23,604 bases of DNA from Brevibacterium picturae (GTDB lineage Bacteria > Actinomycetota > Actinomycetes > Actinomycetales > Brevibacteriaceae), in contig NZ_JAKDJU010000030.1 of the NCBI RefSeq assembly GCF_030453725.1, forward strand, positions 1 through 23,604, in the 5' to 3' direction. This document shows, piece by piece, positions 16,504 through 23,324 of the stretch. The notes under the pieces were generated by a model. That model had not been told where the DNA came from, did not search any database, and worked only from the letters and a program-made list of their open reading frames with translations. Every line of letters starts with the position of its first letter. The stretch's first letter is position 1. The position numbers and the translations under genes are program-made.

Positions 16504-16601
16504 CGCGGGGCCGCCAGAGTTCGCACCCCTCACTCTGAGTGCTGAAACGTCCCTTTGCACAGGGAGGAGTTGGTGCTCGAGGTGCCTTTTGCTGAACCAG
16601 T

Positions 16602-16696
16602 TGTAGGGGGAGACCGTAACGGTAGGGGATGGGAGGAGCGGTAGGGGATGGGAGGGGCTGTAGGAGACGGTAGGAGCTGTAGGGGATGCGGCCGTC
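16602..16696 (+). repeat. G-rich 19-bp tandem repeat, five units
   Basis: Units start at 16602, 16621, 16640, 16659 and 16678, each opening with (T/G)GTAGGRGA-like sequence. Units 2 and 3 differ at only one position (GGTAGGGGATGGGAGGAGC against a G in the third-last position). The plus strand has several GGG or GGGG runs. It ends about 135 bases before the ftsB start. Confidence 0.8.
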
Positions 16697-16831
16697 AGGG
16701 AACGATGCAAGTGGGTGTTCGAAAAATAGAACACGCCACGACCTCCAAATCCTCGCAGTCCGGATGCTGACACGGCAGACTTAGACGTGTTGCGATTGCC
16801 TTCCCCATCCCCGGTCGCAGAGGAAAGAGAC

Positions 16832-17323
16832 ATGGTTCCGAGTAAGCCCAGAAGCAGTGCCCCCAAATCGGCTCCGGGCAGAGCCGCTCCCCGGCGACGT
16901 CCCACACCGGTTGTCGAGGCTCAGCCCACCGAAGGCACCCGCAAGCGGAAGCTGTCCTGGCAGACCGGCGTCTTCCTCCTCGTCATCGCCATCGTGCTCG
17001 TGACGTTCCTGCCATCAATCAACTCCGCCCTCAAGCAGGCACAGCAGATCGCCGCACTCAACAGCGAGATCGAATCGACGAAGTCCGAAGTCGAGGGACT
17101 GCAGGAGAGGAATGAGAACCTCAAAGATCCTGCCTACATCAAGCGCAAGGCCCGCAAAGACCAGTACTACGTGGACAAGGGCGAGAACGCGGTCATCGTC
17201 ACCAACCAGGAGGCGATCAACGGTGACGATTCGGATACGGACCGCCCGCAGCGCAAACAAGCCTGGTACCTTGAGTTGCTGGAGTCGATTCAAGAGGTCG
17301 GCAATACCGTGGAGAAGGGCTGA
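16832..17323 (+). CDS. ftsB: FtsB/DivIC-like septum formation initiator
   Basis: 163 residues. A basic, Pro-rich cytoplasmic N-terminus (1-42) precedes one membrane helix (about 44-63). A short coiled coil (about 65-100) and the family motif DPAYIKRKARKDQYYVDKGEN (99-119) follow outside the membrane. FtsB acts with FtsL and FtsQ to switch on septal wall synthesis. ATG 16832 is preferred because AGAGGA (16819-16824) lies 7 bases upstream; a TTG at 16787 would add 15 residues without SD support. The stop overlaps the next start in TGATG. The order ftsB-DUF501-ppx matches Rv1024-Rv1026 of M. tuberculosis. The first three genes of the run are joined by short overlaps or gaps, so they probably form one operon. 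Confidence 0.92.
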   Translation: MVPSKPRSSAPKSAPGRAAPRRRPTPVVEAQPTEGTRKRKLSWQTGVFLLVIAIVLVTFLPSINSALKQAQQIAALNSEIESTKSEVEGLQERNENLKDPAYIKRKARKDQYYVDKGENAVIVTNQEAINGDDSDTDRPQRKQAWYLELLESIQEVGNTVEKG

Positions 17324-17853
17324 TGATCACAGAGTGCACCGAGGCGGACCTCGCCATCCTGAAGGACCAGCTCGGACGGGTTCCGCGCGGCGTCGTCGGG
17401 ATCGCGGCTCGCAGCACATCGGGCGAGCCACTGGTCGTCGCCACGGCCCCCCGGCTCGAAGACGGAACTCCGTTCCCCACCACCTTCTACCTGACCCATC
17501 CGGCCTTCGTCACCGAGTGCTCACGGCTCGAGGCCTCGGGAATCATGGCCGAATGGTCCGCTGAGCTCGCCGAAGACGAAGATCTCGCAGCCGCTTACGC
17601 CAAGGCCCACGCTGCTTATCTCGCAACACGGTCCGAGATCGGCGAGTCGGCCGGCATCGCCGAGGTGAGCGAGATCGAGGACTACTCCGCCGGTGGCATG
17701 CCCACCCGTGTGAAGTGCCTGCACGCTCTCGTCGGGCACTCCCTGGCGGCCGGGGCAGGGCTCAACCCGATCGGGGACCGTGCGATCTCCTTCATGACCG
17801 ACGTCCCCACCCCAGCGGGCGCAGAAAGCGCCTCGGCCGAGGCAAGCGAATAG
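17323..17853 (+). CDS. DUF501 family protein
   Basis: 176 residues of the DUF501 family, which is restricted mostly to actinobacteria and has no established function. It is a soluble protein with no signal peptide. The body shows GRVPRGVVGIAARSTSGEPLVV (18-39), FPTTFYLTHPAFVTECSRLE (51-70) and the conserved MPTRVKCLHALVGHSLAAG (about 126-144). The latter has a Cys-Leu-His and a second His that look like a binding site. ATG 17323 overlaps the ftsB stop by one base, with GGAGAAGGG just upstream. Its stop codon is embedded in the SD of ppx. Its constant position between ftsB and ppx suggests a link to division or polyphosphate, but that is inference. Confidence 0.93.
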   Translation: MITECTEADLAILKDQLGRVPRGVVGIAARSTSGEPLVVATAPRLEDGTPFPTTFYLTHPAFVTECSRLEASGIMAEWSAELAEDEDLAAAYAKAHAAYLATRSEIGESAGIAEVSEIEDYSAGGMPTRVKCLHALVGHSLAAGAGLNPIGDRAISFMTDVPTPAGAESASAEASE

Positions 17854-17862
17854 GAGAGACTC

Positions 17863-18810
17863 ATGCGAGTTGCCGCCTTCGACTGTGGGACCAATTCCCT
17901 GCGCCTGCTCATCGCCGATGTCGACGAACAGGGGCAGATGGCCGAGCTTCGTCGTGAGACCCGGATCGTGCGTCTCGGCCAGGGAGTGGACGCGACGGGG
18001 GAGTTCGCTCCCGAAGCCCTCGAACGCACGTTCGCCGCAGCCCGGGAATTCGCCGAGGTGGCCGCCGAGTATTCGCCGGAGAAGCTGAGATTCGTCGCCA
18101 CCTCCGCCAGCCGCGACGTGAAGAACCGGGACGAGTTCTTCGCCGGAATCTTCGGCATCGTGGGCGTCGTGCCCGACGTCATCTCCGGTGACGAAGAGGC
18201 TCACCTGTCATTCCTCGGCGCCACCGTCGGACACGGTGCCGACAGCGGTCCGTTCCTCGTCATGGACCTCGGCGGCGGGTCAACCGAACTGGTCCTCGGA
18301 ACCGAGGGCGTCACCTCGGCGGTCAGCATGGACATCGGGTCCGTGCGCCTGACCGAACGCCACATGTCCGTCGACGTCCCAGACCAGACGCAGATCCGAG
18401 CGGCCATCGACGACATCGATGCCAATCTCGACAAGGCGGCAGAGATCGTCGATCTGTCCGCACCGCGGACGATGATCGGAGTCGCAGGCACCGTCACCAC
18501 ACTGACCGCGGGAATACTCGACCTCGACAGTTATCAGCGCGAGCGCATCCACGGCACGCACCTGCGCGTGGCAGACATCGACGATGAGGCCGACGAGCTG
18601 CTGAGCATGGGGCGAGAGGCCCGCGCGGCACTGCCGTACATGCACCCCGGACGCGTCGACGTCATCGCAGCCGGGGGACTGCTGTTCGCCCGGATCGCGA
18701 CCCGCATCGACACGGCAGTCAAGGCCGCGGGGGCTGAACTCGACATCATGGTCTCGGAAACGGACATCCTCGACGGCACCGCGCTCGATCTCGCGCGCCG
18801 GCAGTCGTGA
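17863..18810 (+). CDS. ppx: Ppx/GppA exopolyphosphatase-type phosphatase
   Basis: 315 residues of the short, two-domain Ppx/GppA type (similar in length to M. tuberculosis Rv1026). It carries the actin-like fold motifs AAFDCGTNSLRLLIAD (4-19), ATSASRDVKNR, ISGDEEAHLSFLGA with the catalytic Glu, MDLGGGSTELVLG and GVAGTVTTL. The family hydrolyses inorganic polyphosphate or pppGpp; short actinobacterial members act on one or both, and the sequence alone does not choose. AGGAGAG, overlapping the previous stop codon, sits at a normal distance from ATG 17863. Its own stop overlaps the protease gene as GTGA. Confidence 0.94.
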   Translation: MRVAAFDCGTNSLRLLIADVDEQGQMAELRRETRIVRLGQGVDATGEFAPEALERTFAAAREFAEVAAEYSPEKLRFVATSASRDVKNRDEFFAGIFGIVGVVPDVISGDEEAHLSFLGATVGHGADSGPFLVMDLGGGSTELVLGTEGVTSAVSMDIGSVRLTERHMSVDVPDQTQIRAAIDDIDANLDKAAEIVDLSAPRTMIGVAGTVTTLTAGILDLDSYQRERIHGTHLRVADIDDEADELLSMGREARAALPYMHPGRVDVIAAGGLLFARIATRIDTAVKAAGAELDIMVSETDILDGTALDLARRQS

Positions 18811-20105
18811 GGTCCGGCGCCGCGCTGACACCGACGGCAGCCAAGCGTCCACGCGCAGGAAAGCGCACCGCGAAACTCGCCGTCGTCGGCTCCCTCGTGC
18901 TCGGTCTGGTGATGGGGACGACCCAGCCTGCGCTGGCAGCACCTGAGCCCGGCCCGGGCCAGTGGTTCATCGAGGACTACGGCATCGACGATCTGTGGAA
19001 GAAGACCACCGGAAAAGGCGTCAAGGTCGCCGTCATCGATTCCGGCGTCAATGCCGAACATGACGACCTCAAAGACGTTGTGAGCAAGTCCAAGGACTTC
19101 AGCGGACTCGGTAAGGACGGGAAGACCCCGATCGGCGGCAAGACCACGATCCATCACGGCACCGCCGTCGCCGGTGTCATCGCGGGCCAAGGCAAGGGGG
19201 CCGGACCGACCGGAGTCGCCCCCGACGTCGATATCCTCTCCGCGTCGATGTGGCTGGGACCCGACCGGCCGGAGGACTCCGGCTCCACCCGTGAGCAGGC
19301 CGATGAGGCGATCAGATGGGCCGTCGACTCAGGAGCCGAGGTCATCAACATGTCGCTGGGCTGGGACGATCCCGCCTGGCCCCAGAGCTGGGACGACTCC
19401 TTCGCCTACGCCTATGAGGAGGACGTCGTCATCGTCGCCTGCGTCGGCAACGCCTCCCAGGGGGCGACTCAGGCATGGTCGCCGTCGACGGTCCCCGGAG
19501 TGATCGGCGTCGGCGGGCTCGGCAAGAACGAAAAGGTGCTCAAGGAATCCACCGCACCCGGAACAGCCGTGGACCTCATGGGGCCAGCGTCTGACATTCC
19601 GATTCCCTACTATTCCGGCGGCTATGCAGAAGGACAGGGCTGTTCGTTCGCCTCACCCATCGTCTCCGGCGTCGCTGCGCTGATCCGGGCCGAGAACCCA
19701 GACCTCAGCGCCGACGAGGTCACCGCCAAACTGACCTCGACGGCCAAGCCCGTCCCCGGACACAAGGGGCAGAGCAAGAAGGGCAAGCCGGATCCGATCG
19801 TCGGCTGGGGCCGTCTCGATCCGACTGCCGCGATGAAGTCCGAGGTCCCGAAGTCGGTGCCCAACGCGGCCGATGCACTCGCCGACTGGGTGACGATGCA
19901 CAGGCGCGCGAATTCCGATCCGTCCGAGACAGAGAGCGCGGCCCCTGCCGAGGACGACAACCCGAAAGCGGTCGCGCCCAAGGACGTCGTCTCATCGCAG
20001 TCCACGCCCAAGATGGGCTTCTCGGTTCTGGGCGCCGGAGGCCTTATCGCAATGGTCCTCTTCGTGCTCTCAGCAGTGGTTTTCATCCGCCGCCGACGGC
20101 GATAG
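18807..20105 (+). CDS. Secreted, membrane-anchored subtilisin-like (S8) protease
   Basis: 432 residues. A signal peptide (basic start, hydrophobic 23-40, cut near ALAA at 42-45) leads to an S8 catalytic domain. The triad is D78 (VIDSG), H117 (HHGTAVAG) and S280, with oxyanion N215 in CVGN. A Pro/Glu/Ser linker precedes a C-terminal helix (about 406-427) ending in a run of Arg, so the enzyme is anchored with its active domain outside. The layout resembles mycosins of type VII secretion, but no ESX gene is near. Where most relatives have GTSFA this has GCSFA; C279 and C212 are the only cysteines. GTG 18807 overlaps the ppx stop (GTGA) and lacks an SD, so it is probably translationally coupled. 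Confidence 0.9.
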   Translation: MRSGAALTPTAAKRPRAGKRTAKLAVVGSLVLGLVMGTTQPALAAPEPGPGQWFIEDYGIDDLWKKTTGKGVKVAVIDSGVNAEHDDLKDVVSKSKDFSGLGKDGKTPIGGKTTIHHGTAVAGVIAGQGKGAGPTGVAPDVDILSASMWLGPDRPEDSGSTREQADEAIRWAVDSGAEVINMSLGWDDPAWPQSWDDSFAYAYEEDVVIVACVGNASQGATQAWSPSTVPGVIGVGGLGKNEKVLKESTAPGTAVDLMGPASDIPIPYYSGGYAEGQGCSFASPIVSGVAALIRAENPDLSADEVTAKLTSTAKPVPGHKGQSKKGKPDPIVGWGRLDPTAAMKSEVPKSVPNAADALADWVTMHRRANSDPSETESAAPAEDDNPKAVAPKDVVSSQSTPKMGFSVLGAGGLIAMVLFVLSAVVFIRRRRR

Positions 20106-20146
20106 AACCCGGTCATGAACCTCTGATCTGGAGTGTCGAAATGCAA

Positions 20147-20176
20147 TTAGTGAAAGTTTTCACAAGGGCCTAAGAT
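20147..20176 (+). promoter_or_regulatory. ndh promoter, leaderless
   Basis: TTAGTG (20147-20152) and TAAGAT (20171-20176) are separated by 18 bases. Six bases after the -10 is ATG 20183, so transcription should begin on the A of the start codon. No SD is present. The Rex-like operator overlaps the -35 and the spacer. Confidence 0.6.
20148..20165. promoter_or_regulatory. Rex operator (NADH/NAD+ sensor site) at ndh
   Basis: TAGTGAAAGTTTTCACAA matches the Rex consensus TTGTGAA-N4-TTCACAA at 13 of 14 defined positions. It covers the -35 and spacer of the ndh promoter, where bound Rex would block RNA polymerase. Rex releases DNA when NADH is high. Confidence 0.75.
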
Positions 20177-20182
20177 GGGATT

Positions 20183-21556
20183 ATGGCACTCATCAGAAAC
20201 TCAAAATTGCGTCCTCGAATCCTCGTCGTCGGTGGCGGCTACCTTGGTCTCGTTACCGCTCAGAATCTGTTGAAGAACCTCGGCCGTGGCGAAGCCACAG
20301 TGACCGTGGTCGATCCCAACCCGTACATGACCTACCTGCCGTTCCTGCCGGAGGTGGCAGCCGGTTCCGTCGAACCGCGTCACGCCGTCGTGCCCCTGCG
20401 TCGCAACCTCTCCGGTGCTGAGGTCATCACCGCGAAGGTCACCTCGATCAACCACGGCGACAAGTTCGTCACGGTCGAGCCCGAGAACGACGAAGCATTC
20501 GAACTCGACTACGACCACATCATCATGGCCGCCGGCTCTGTGGCGCGTGCTCTGCCGATCCCCGGCCTCAAGGAGAACGCCATCGCGCTCAAGCGCATCG
20601 AGGAAGCCGTCGCACTGCGCGATCATCTCCTCAGCCGCTTGGCCGACGCTTCGCTGATGGAAGACGATGATGAGCGTCGCAAGGCGCTGACCTTCGTCTT
20701 CGTCGGCGGCGGATTCGCCGGCATCGAGCTCATCGCGGAACTCGAAGACGTCGTCCGCTCCGCAGTGGCTCAGTACGAGACGCTGACCGAAGCCGATGTC
20801 CGCTTCGTCCTCGTCGAGGCCCTCGAGCGTGTCATGCCCGAGGTCGGCGAAGCTCAGGCGCGCTGGGTCGTCGAGCACCTGCGCGAACGCGGCATCGATG
20901 TCTACCTCGAAACCTTCCTTGAGGACTGCACCGACAAGCACATCAAGCTCTCCAGCGGCGAAGAATTCGACGCCGACACGATCGTGTGGTCGGCCGGTGT
21001 CAAGGCCAACCCGATCCTCGTCGACTCGGACCTGCCTCTCGACGAGCGCGGCCGGGCGACCGTGCGTGCAGATCTGCGCGTCGAGGGCGACAACGGTGTG
21101 GTCGAAGGCGCATGGGCCGCAGGCGACAACGCCGCCGTGCCTGATCTCTCCGGTGGCGGCGTGGGCGGCTACTGCGTGCCCAACGCTCAGCACGCCGTGC
21201 GCCAGGCTCCTGTGCTTGCCGCCAACGTTCTCGCCGCACTGCGGGGAGAGACCGAGTTCAAGCAGTACTTCCACAAGACCATCGGAACCGTTGCCGGCCT
21301 CGGGCTGTACAAGGGCGTCTCGCAGATGGGCGAGTTCGAAGCTCGTGGCGCTCTGGCGTGGCTGATGCACCGCGCCTACCACGGCTACGCGATCCCGACG
21401 CTGGATCGCAAGGTCAAGGTCTTCGGCAACTGGATCTTCAACGCCGTCCTCGGACGCGACACCATGCCGCTGGCCGACCTCGATGTTCCGCGCAAGAACT
21501 TCGTCGAGGCAGCCAACTCGAAGCCGGCTCCGAAGAAGGAATCCGCCAAGGCCTGA
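20183..21556 (+). CDS. ndh: Type II NADH dehydrogenase (NDH-2)
   Basis: 457 residues. This single-subunit flavoenzyme oxidises NADH and reduces menaquinone at the inner membrane face without pumping protons. Two dinucleotide-binding folds are visible: VVGGGYLGLVTAQ (15-27) for FAD and FVGGGFAGIELIAEL (from about 173) for NADH. YMTYLPFLPEVAAGSVEPRH lies in the flavin region, and AAGDNAAVPD is the conserved second FAD motif. The C-terminal part (about 380-457) is the likely membrane-binding amphipathic region. ATG 20183 coincides with the predicted transcription start. The gene stands alone, closed by a strong terminator, and is probably repressed by Rex. A related FAD oxidoreductase is a less likely alternative. 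Confidence 0.92.
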   Translation: MALIRNSKLRPRILVVGGGYLGLVTAQNLLKNLGRGEATVTVVDPNPYMTYLPFLPEVAAGSVEPRHAVVPLRRNLSGAEVITAKVTSINHGDKFVTVEPENDEAFELDYDHIIMAAGSVARALPIPGLKENAIALKRIEEAVALRDHLLSRLADASLMEDDDERRKALTFVFVGGGFAGIELIAELEDVVRSAVAQYETLTEADVRFVLVEALERVMPEVGEAQARWVVEHLRERGIDVYLETFLEDCTDKHIKLSSGEEFDADTIVWSAGVKANPILVDSDLPLDERGRATVRADLRVEGDNGVVEGAWAAGDNAAVPDLSGGGVGGYCVPNAQHAVRQAPVLAANVLAALRGETEFKQYFHKTIGTVAGLGLYKGVSQMGEFEARGALAWLMHRAYHGYAIPTLDRKVKVFGNWIFNAVLGRDTMPLADLDVPRKNFVEAANSKPAPKKESAKA

Positions 21557-21614
21557 TAGCTGAGTGCAGGTTCGCGTCGGGTCCTCACCGTGACGTGAAG
21601 CCTGATGAGGTCTG

Positions 21615-21660
21615 AAGAACGCCGGGAGTGCATCCGTTGCACTCCCGGCGTTCTTGTCAT
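21615..21660 (+). terminator. Strong terminator after ndh
   Basis: A perfect 18-bp stem (21615-21632 with 21638-21655) and 5-base loop are followed by GTCATTG. The 3' arm ends GTTCTT, supplying the T-rich run. The structure could also stop transcripts of the convergent gene at 21730-22335, since the stem begins with AAGAAC. Confidence 0.85.
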
Positions 21661-21729
21661 TGACTAGGGGTGGACACGCAGAGTCCGGGGGATCGGCCCC
21701 GAATCGATGAGTGCTCGGCCCCGAGACCC

Positions 21730-22335
21730 TCAGTTCGCGACGGTGAAGCGAGCGTCAATGTGCTTTGCATCGACGATCTCGTCAACCATGGCCACCGCGA
21801 AGTCCTCTGCTGAGATCGAATCGCCGGCGGGCGTCTCGAGCTCGGTCTGATAGGTTCCCGTGCGCTCACCGGGGCCGATCTCCGGGGCGGGGGAGATCAG
21901 CGTCCACGGTGAGTAGCCGCCTGCACGCATCAGCTCGAGTGCCATCGTGCCGGTCTCCGACTCAGCCTTATAGGCTTCTGGGAATCCTTCGGTGTCCTTG
22001 AGCATGGTGTCGCCGACGAGGAGCGATCCGGCACCGCCGACGACGAAGATACGCTTGTCTCCGCTTGACTGAGCGAGTGTCTCAAGAGCTTCTAACCACT
22101 CTTCGTGGGGTCCGCCGGTGCGGCTGGGGCCGGTTGTCGAGACGATGAGGTCATGATCGGCGACGACCTGTCGGTCGAACTCGGCGTCTCCCATATCGCC
22201 TTGGAGGCTCTCTGCCGCCCCCGGCACGTCAACGCCGGTGCGGGTGATGGCCGTGACCTCGAGGCCACGTTCCGCGGCTTCCTTGGTGACGCGGGATCCG
22301 ATCATTCCGGATGCGCCGAACAGTGCGATCTTCAT
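21730..22335 (-). CDS. NAD(P)-binding (NmrA/SDR-like) oxidoreductase
   Basis: 201 residues with a single Rossmann fold. MKIALFGASGMIGSRV (1-16) contains the GxxGxxG nucleotide-binding loop, followed by ITRTG, LQGDMGD and VSTTGPS, the pattern of atypical short-chain reductases that bind NAD(P)H, including NmrA-like and quinone-reductase-like proteins. KRIFVVGGAGSLL and LISPAPEIGPG are further conserved segments. The substrate is unknown. ATG 22335 is chosen because GAAAGGA lies just upstream and the Rossmann fold starts there; an upstream ATG at 22368 would overlap the operator region. It is divergent from an HxlR regulator and is probably its target, as in QorR-qor2-type pairs. Confidence 0.9.
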   Translation of the reverse strand: MKIALFGASGMIGSRVTKEAAERGLEVTAITRTGVDVPGAAESLQGDMGDAEFDRQVVADHDLIVSTTGPSRTGGPHEEWLEALETLAQSSGDKRIFVVGGAGSLLVGDTMLKDTEGFPEAYKAESETGTMALELMRAGGYSPWTLISPAPEIGPGERTGTYQTELETPAGDSISAEDFAVAMVDEIVDAKHIDARFTVAN

Positions 22336-22367
22336 GGTGTGTCCTTTCGTTGAAGCAGATACTTCCA

Positions 22368-22404
22368 CAAAGGTACCCTTTGGATATCGAGTACCTCAAA
22401 GATA
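22368..22404. promoter_or_regulatory. HxlR operator candidate between the divergent genes
   Basis: TACC-N5-GATA occurs twice as a direct repeat, at 22374-22386 and 22392-22404, exactly 18 bases apart. The first overlaps an inverted repeat CAAAGG-TAC-CCTTTG (22368-22382). Both lie in the promoter of hxlR and upstream of the oxidoreductase. Confidence 0.5.
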
Positions 22405-22408
22405 CTAT
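22380..22408 (+). promoter_or_regulatory. HxlR-gene promoter, leaderless
   Basis: TTGGAT (22380-22385), a 17-base spacer and TACTAT (22403-22408) form a promoter whose predicted start is the A of ATG 22415. The gene has no SD. Confidence 0.55.
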
Positions 22409-22414
22409 TGGGGT

Positions 22415-22804
22415 ATGAGTACGAGCAGTTCCTGGGAGGGCGATGCCTTCGATCCCGAATGCCCGACCCGGATCGTGCTCGACCGGGTGGGCGATAGATG
22501 GACGGTCCTCATCATCGAGATCCTCGACGAGGGCCCGAAGCGCTTCAGCGAAATTCGGGTGGCGATCGGTGGAATCACACCGAAGGTCCTCACCTCGACG
22601 CTGCGGTCGTTGGTTGCCGATGGGCTGGTGACCAGAGAGGTCTTCGCCGAGGTTCCTCCACGAGTGGAATACGCACTGACCGACCTGGGCCGGTCCCTCT
22701 TGGGTCCTGTCGAGGCCCTGCGCAGGTGGGCAGAGATCAACGTCGCGGCCATCGAGGACAGCAGAGACCGTCAGCAGGGCACAGGCGTGTCACCGCATCA
22801 CTGA
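22415..22804 (+). CDS. HxlR/DUF24-family transcriptional regulator
   Basis: 129 residues, a winged-helix dimer of the HxlR (DUF24, MarR-like) type. CPTRIVLDRVGDRWTVLII (16-34) is the family's N-terminal helix block, followed by RFSEIRVAIGGITPKVLTSTLRSLVADGLVTRE, the recognition helix and wing, and EYALTDLGRSLLGPVEALRRWAE. C16 is the only cysteine and sits at the conserved position used for thiol-based sensing of quinones, aldehydes or diamide in YodB, HypR and QorR. The ATG at 22415 matches a leaderless promoter. It probably represses itself and the divergent oxidoreductase. Its stop is two bases from the stop of the convergent gene. Confidence 0.93.
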   Translation: MSTSSSWEGDAFDPECPTRIVLDRVGDRWTVLIIEILDEGPKRFSEIRVAIGGITPKVLTSTLRSLVADGLVTREVFAEVPPRVEYALTDLGRSLLGPVEALRRWAEINVAAIEDSRDRQQGTGVSPHH

Positions 22805-22806
22805 CG

Positions 22807-23265
22807 TCAGTCGCTGATCTCCGCGAGCACCTCGGCGAGTTCGCGCAGCTCACCTGCGATTCGGTACACCCGAGGCGAACCGGAGTAGGTCCAGTTGCTT
22901 GTGATCATGGACGCGCTTGCACCGCCGGTGGTGACGGAGAACTCCGCACGGCTCAGCTGTGCCGTGCGGTCAGCGATGAGCCGATCACGCAGCTCGGGGG
23001 AGAGGCCCTCCCAGTGGTCGGCCGCCTCGTAACCGAGCTCATGCCAATCGCGGCCGGATTCGCGGTAGGCGATCGGGCGATTGGTCAGAGCCGAGGCGGA
23101 GTCGTGAGGTCGGGGCTCCTCGGCGTCTGCGCCCCGACGGGATTCGCCGGTGGCGGATGTGGTTGAGAAGACAACGGCGGGCCCCGGTGTGGAGGCGGCG
23201 AGAGATTCGACCTCATCGTCGACAACTTGGGGCGATCCCTGCGGAGTGAGCAGCAACTTCGTCAT
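22807..23265 (-). CDS. Hypothetical protein
   Basis: 152 residues that I do not recognise. It is soluble, without signal peptide or membrane segments. A low-complexity acidic and polar middle (about 35-62) is followed by a better-ordered C-terminal half containing RDWHELGYEAADHWEGLSPE and ELRELAEVLAEISD, which look helical. It may have a metal- or ligand-binding role, but nothing in the sequence shows one. There is no SD at ATG 23265. CAAGAT lies 6 bases upstream, resembling the ndh -10 and compatible with a leaderless start. Codon use fits the neighbours. It is convergent with the HxlR gene and reads away from the pseudogene. Confidence 0.65.
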   Translation of the reverse strand: MTKLLLTPQGSPQVVDDEVESLAASTPGPAVVFSTTSATGESRRGADAEEPRPHDSASALTNRPIAYRESGRDWHELGYEAADHWEGLSPELRDRLIADRTAQLSRAEFSVTTGGASASMITSNWTYSGSPRVYRIAGELRELAEVLAEISD

Positions 23266-23324
23266 GTCACCATCTTGCCTGGGCCGATGCGAGGACGCGA
23301 ACCTGCGCCCTACTCACGCGGTGC

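Noticed and set aside
16602..16696. Possible CRISPR array
   Set aside because: The units are contiguous 19-mers without unique spacers and no cas gene is near, so it is a simple tandem repeat.
16375..16905. Minus-strand frame across the ftsB upstream gap
   Set aside because: It crosses the tandem repeats and the ftsB start, with low-complexity content and no SD or promoter.
18807..20105. Mycosin of a type VII secretion locus
   Set aside because: Domain layout is similar, but no EccB, C, D, E or WXG100 gene is in the window, and the neighbours are ftsB, DUF501 and ppx.
20201..21382. Antisense frame over ndh
   Set aside because: Shadow; the ndh reading has two nucleotide-binding motifs and a promoter.
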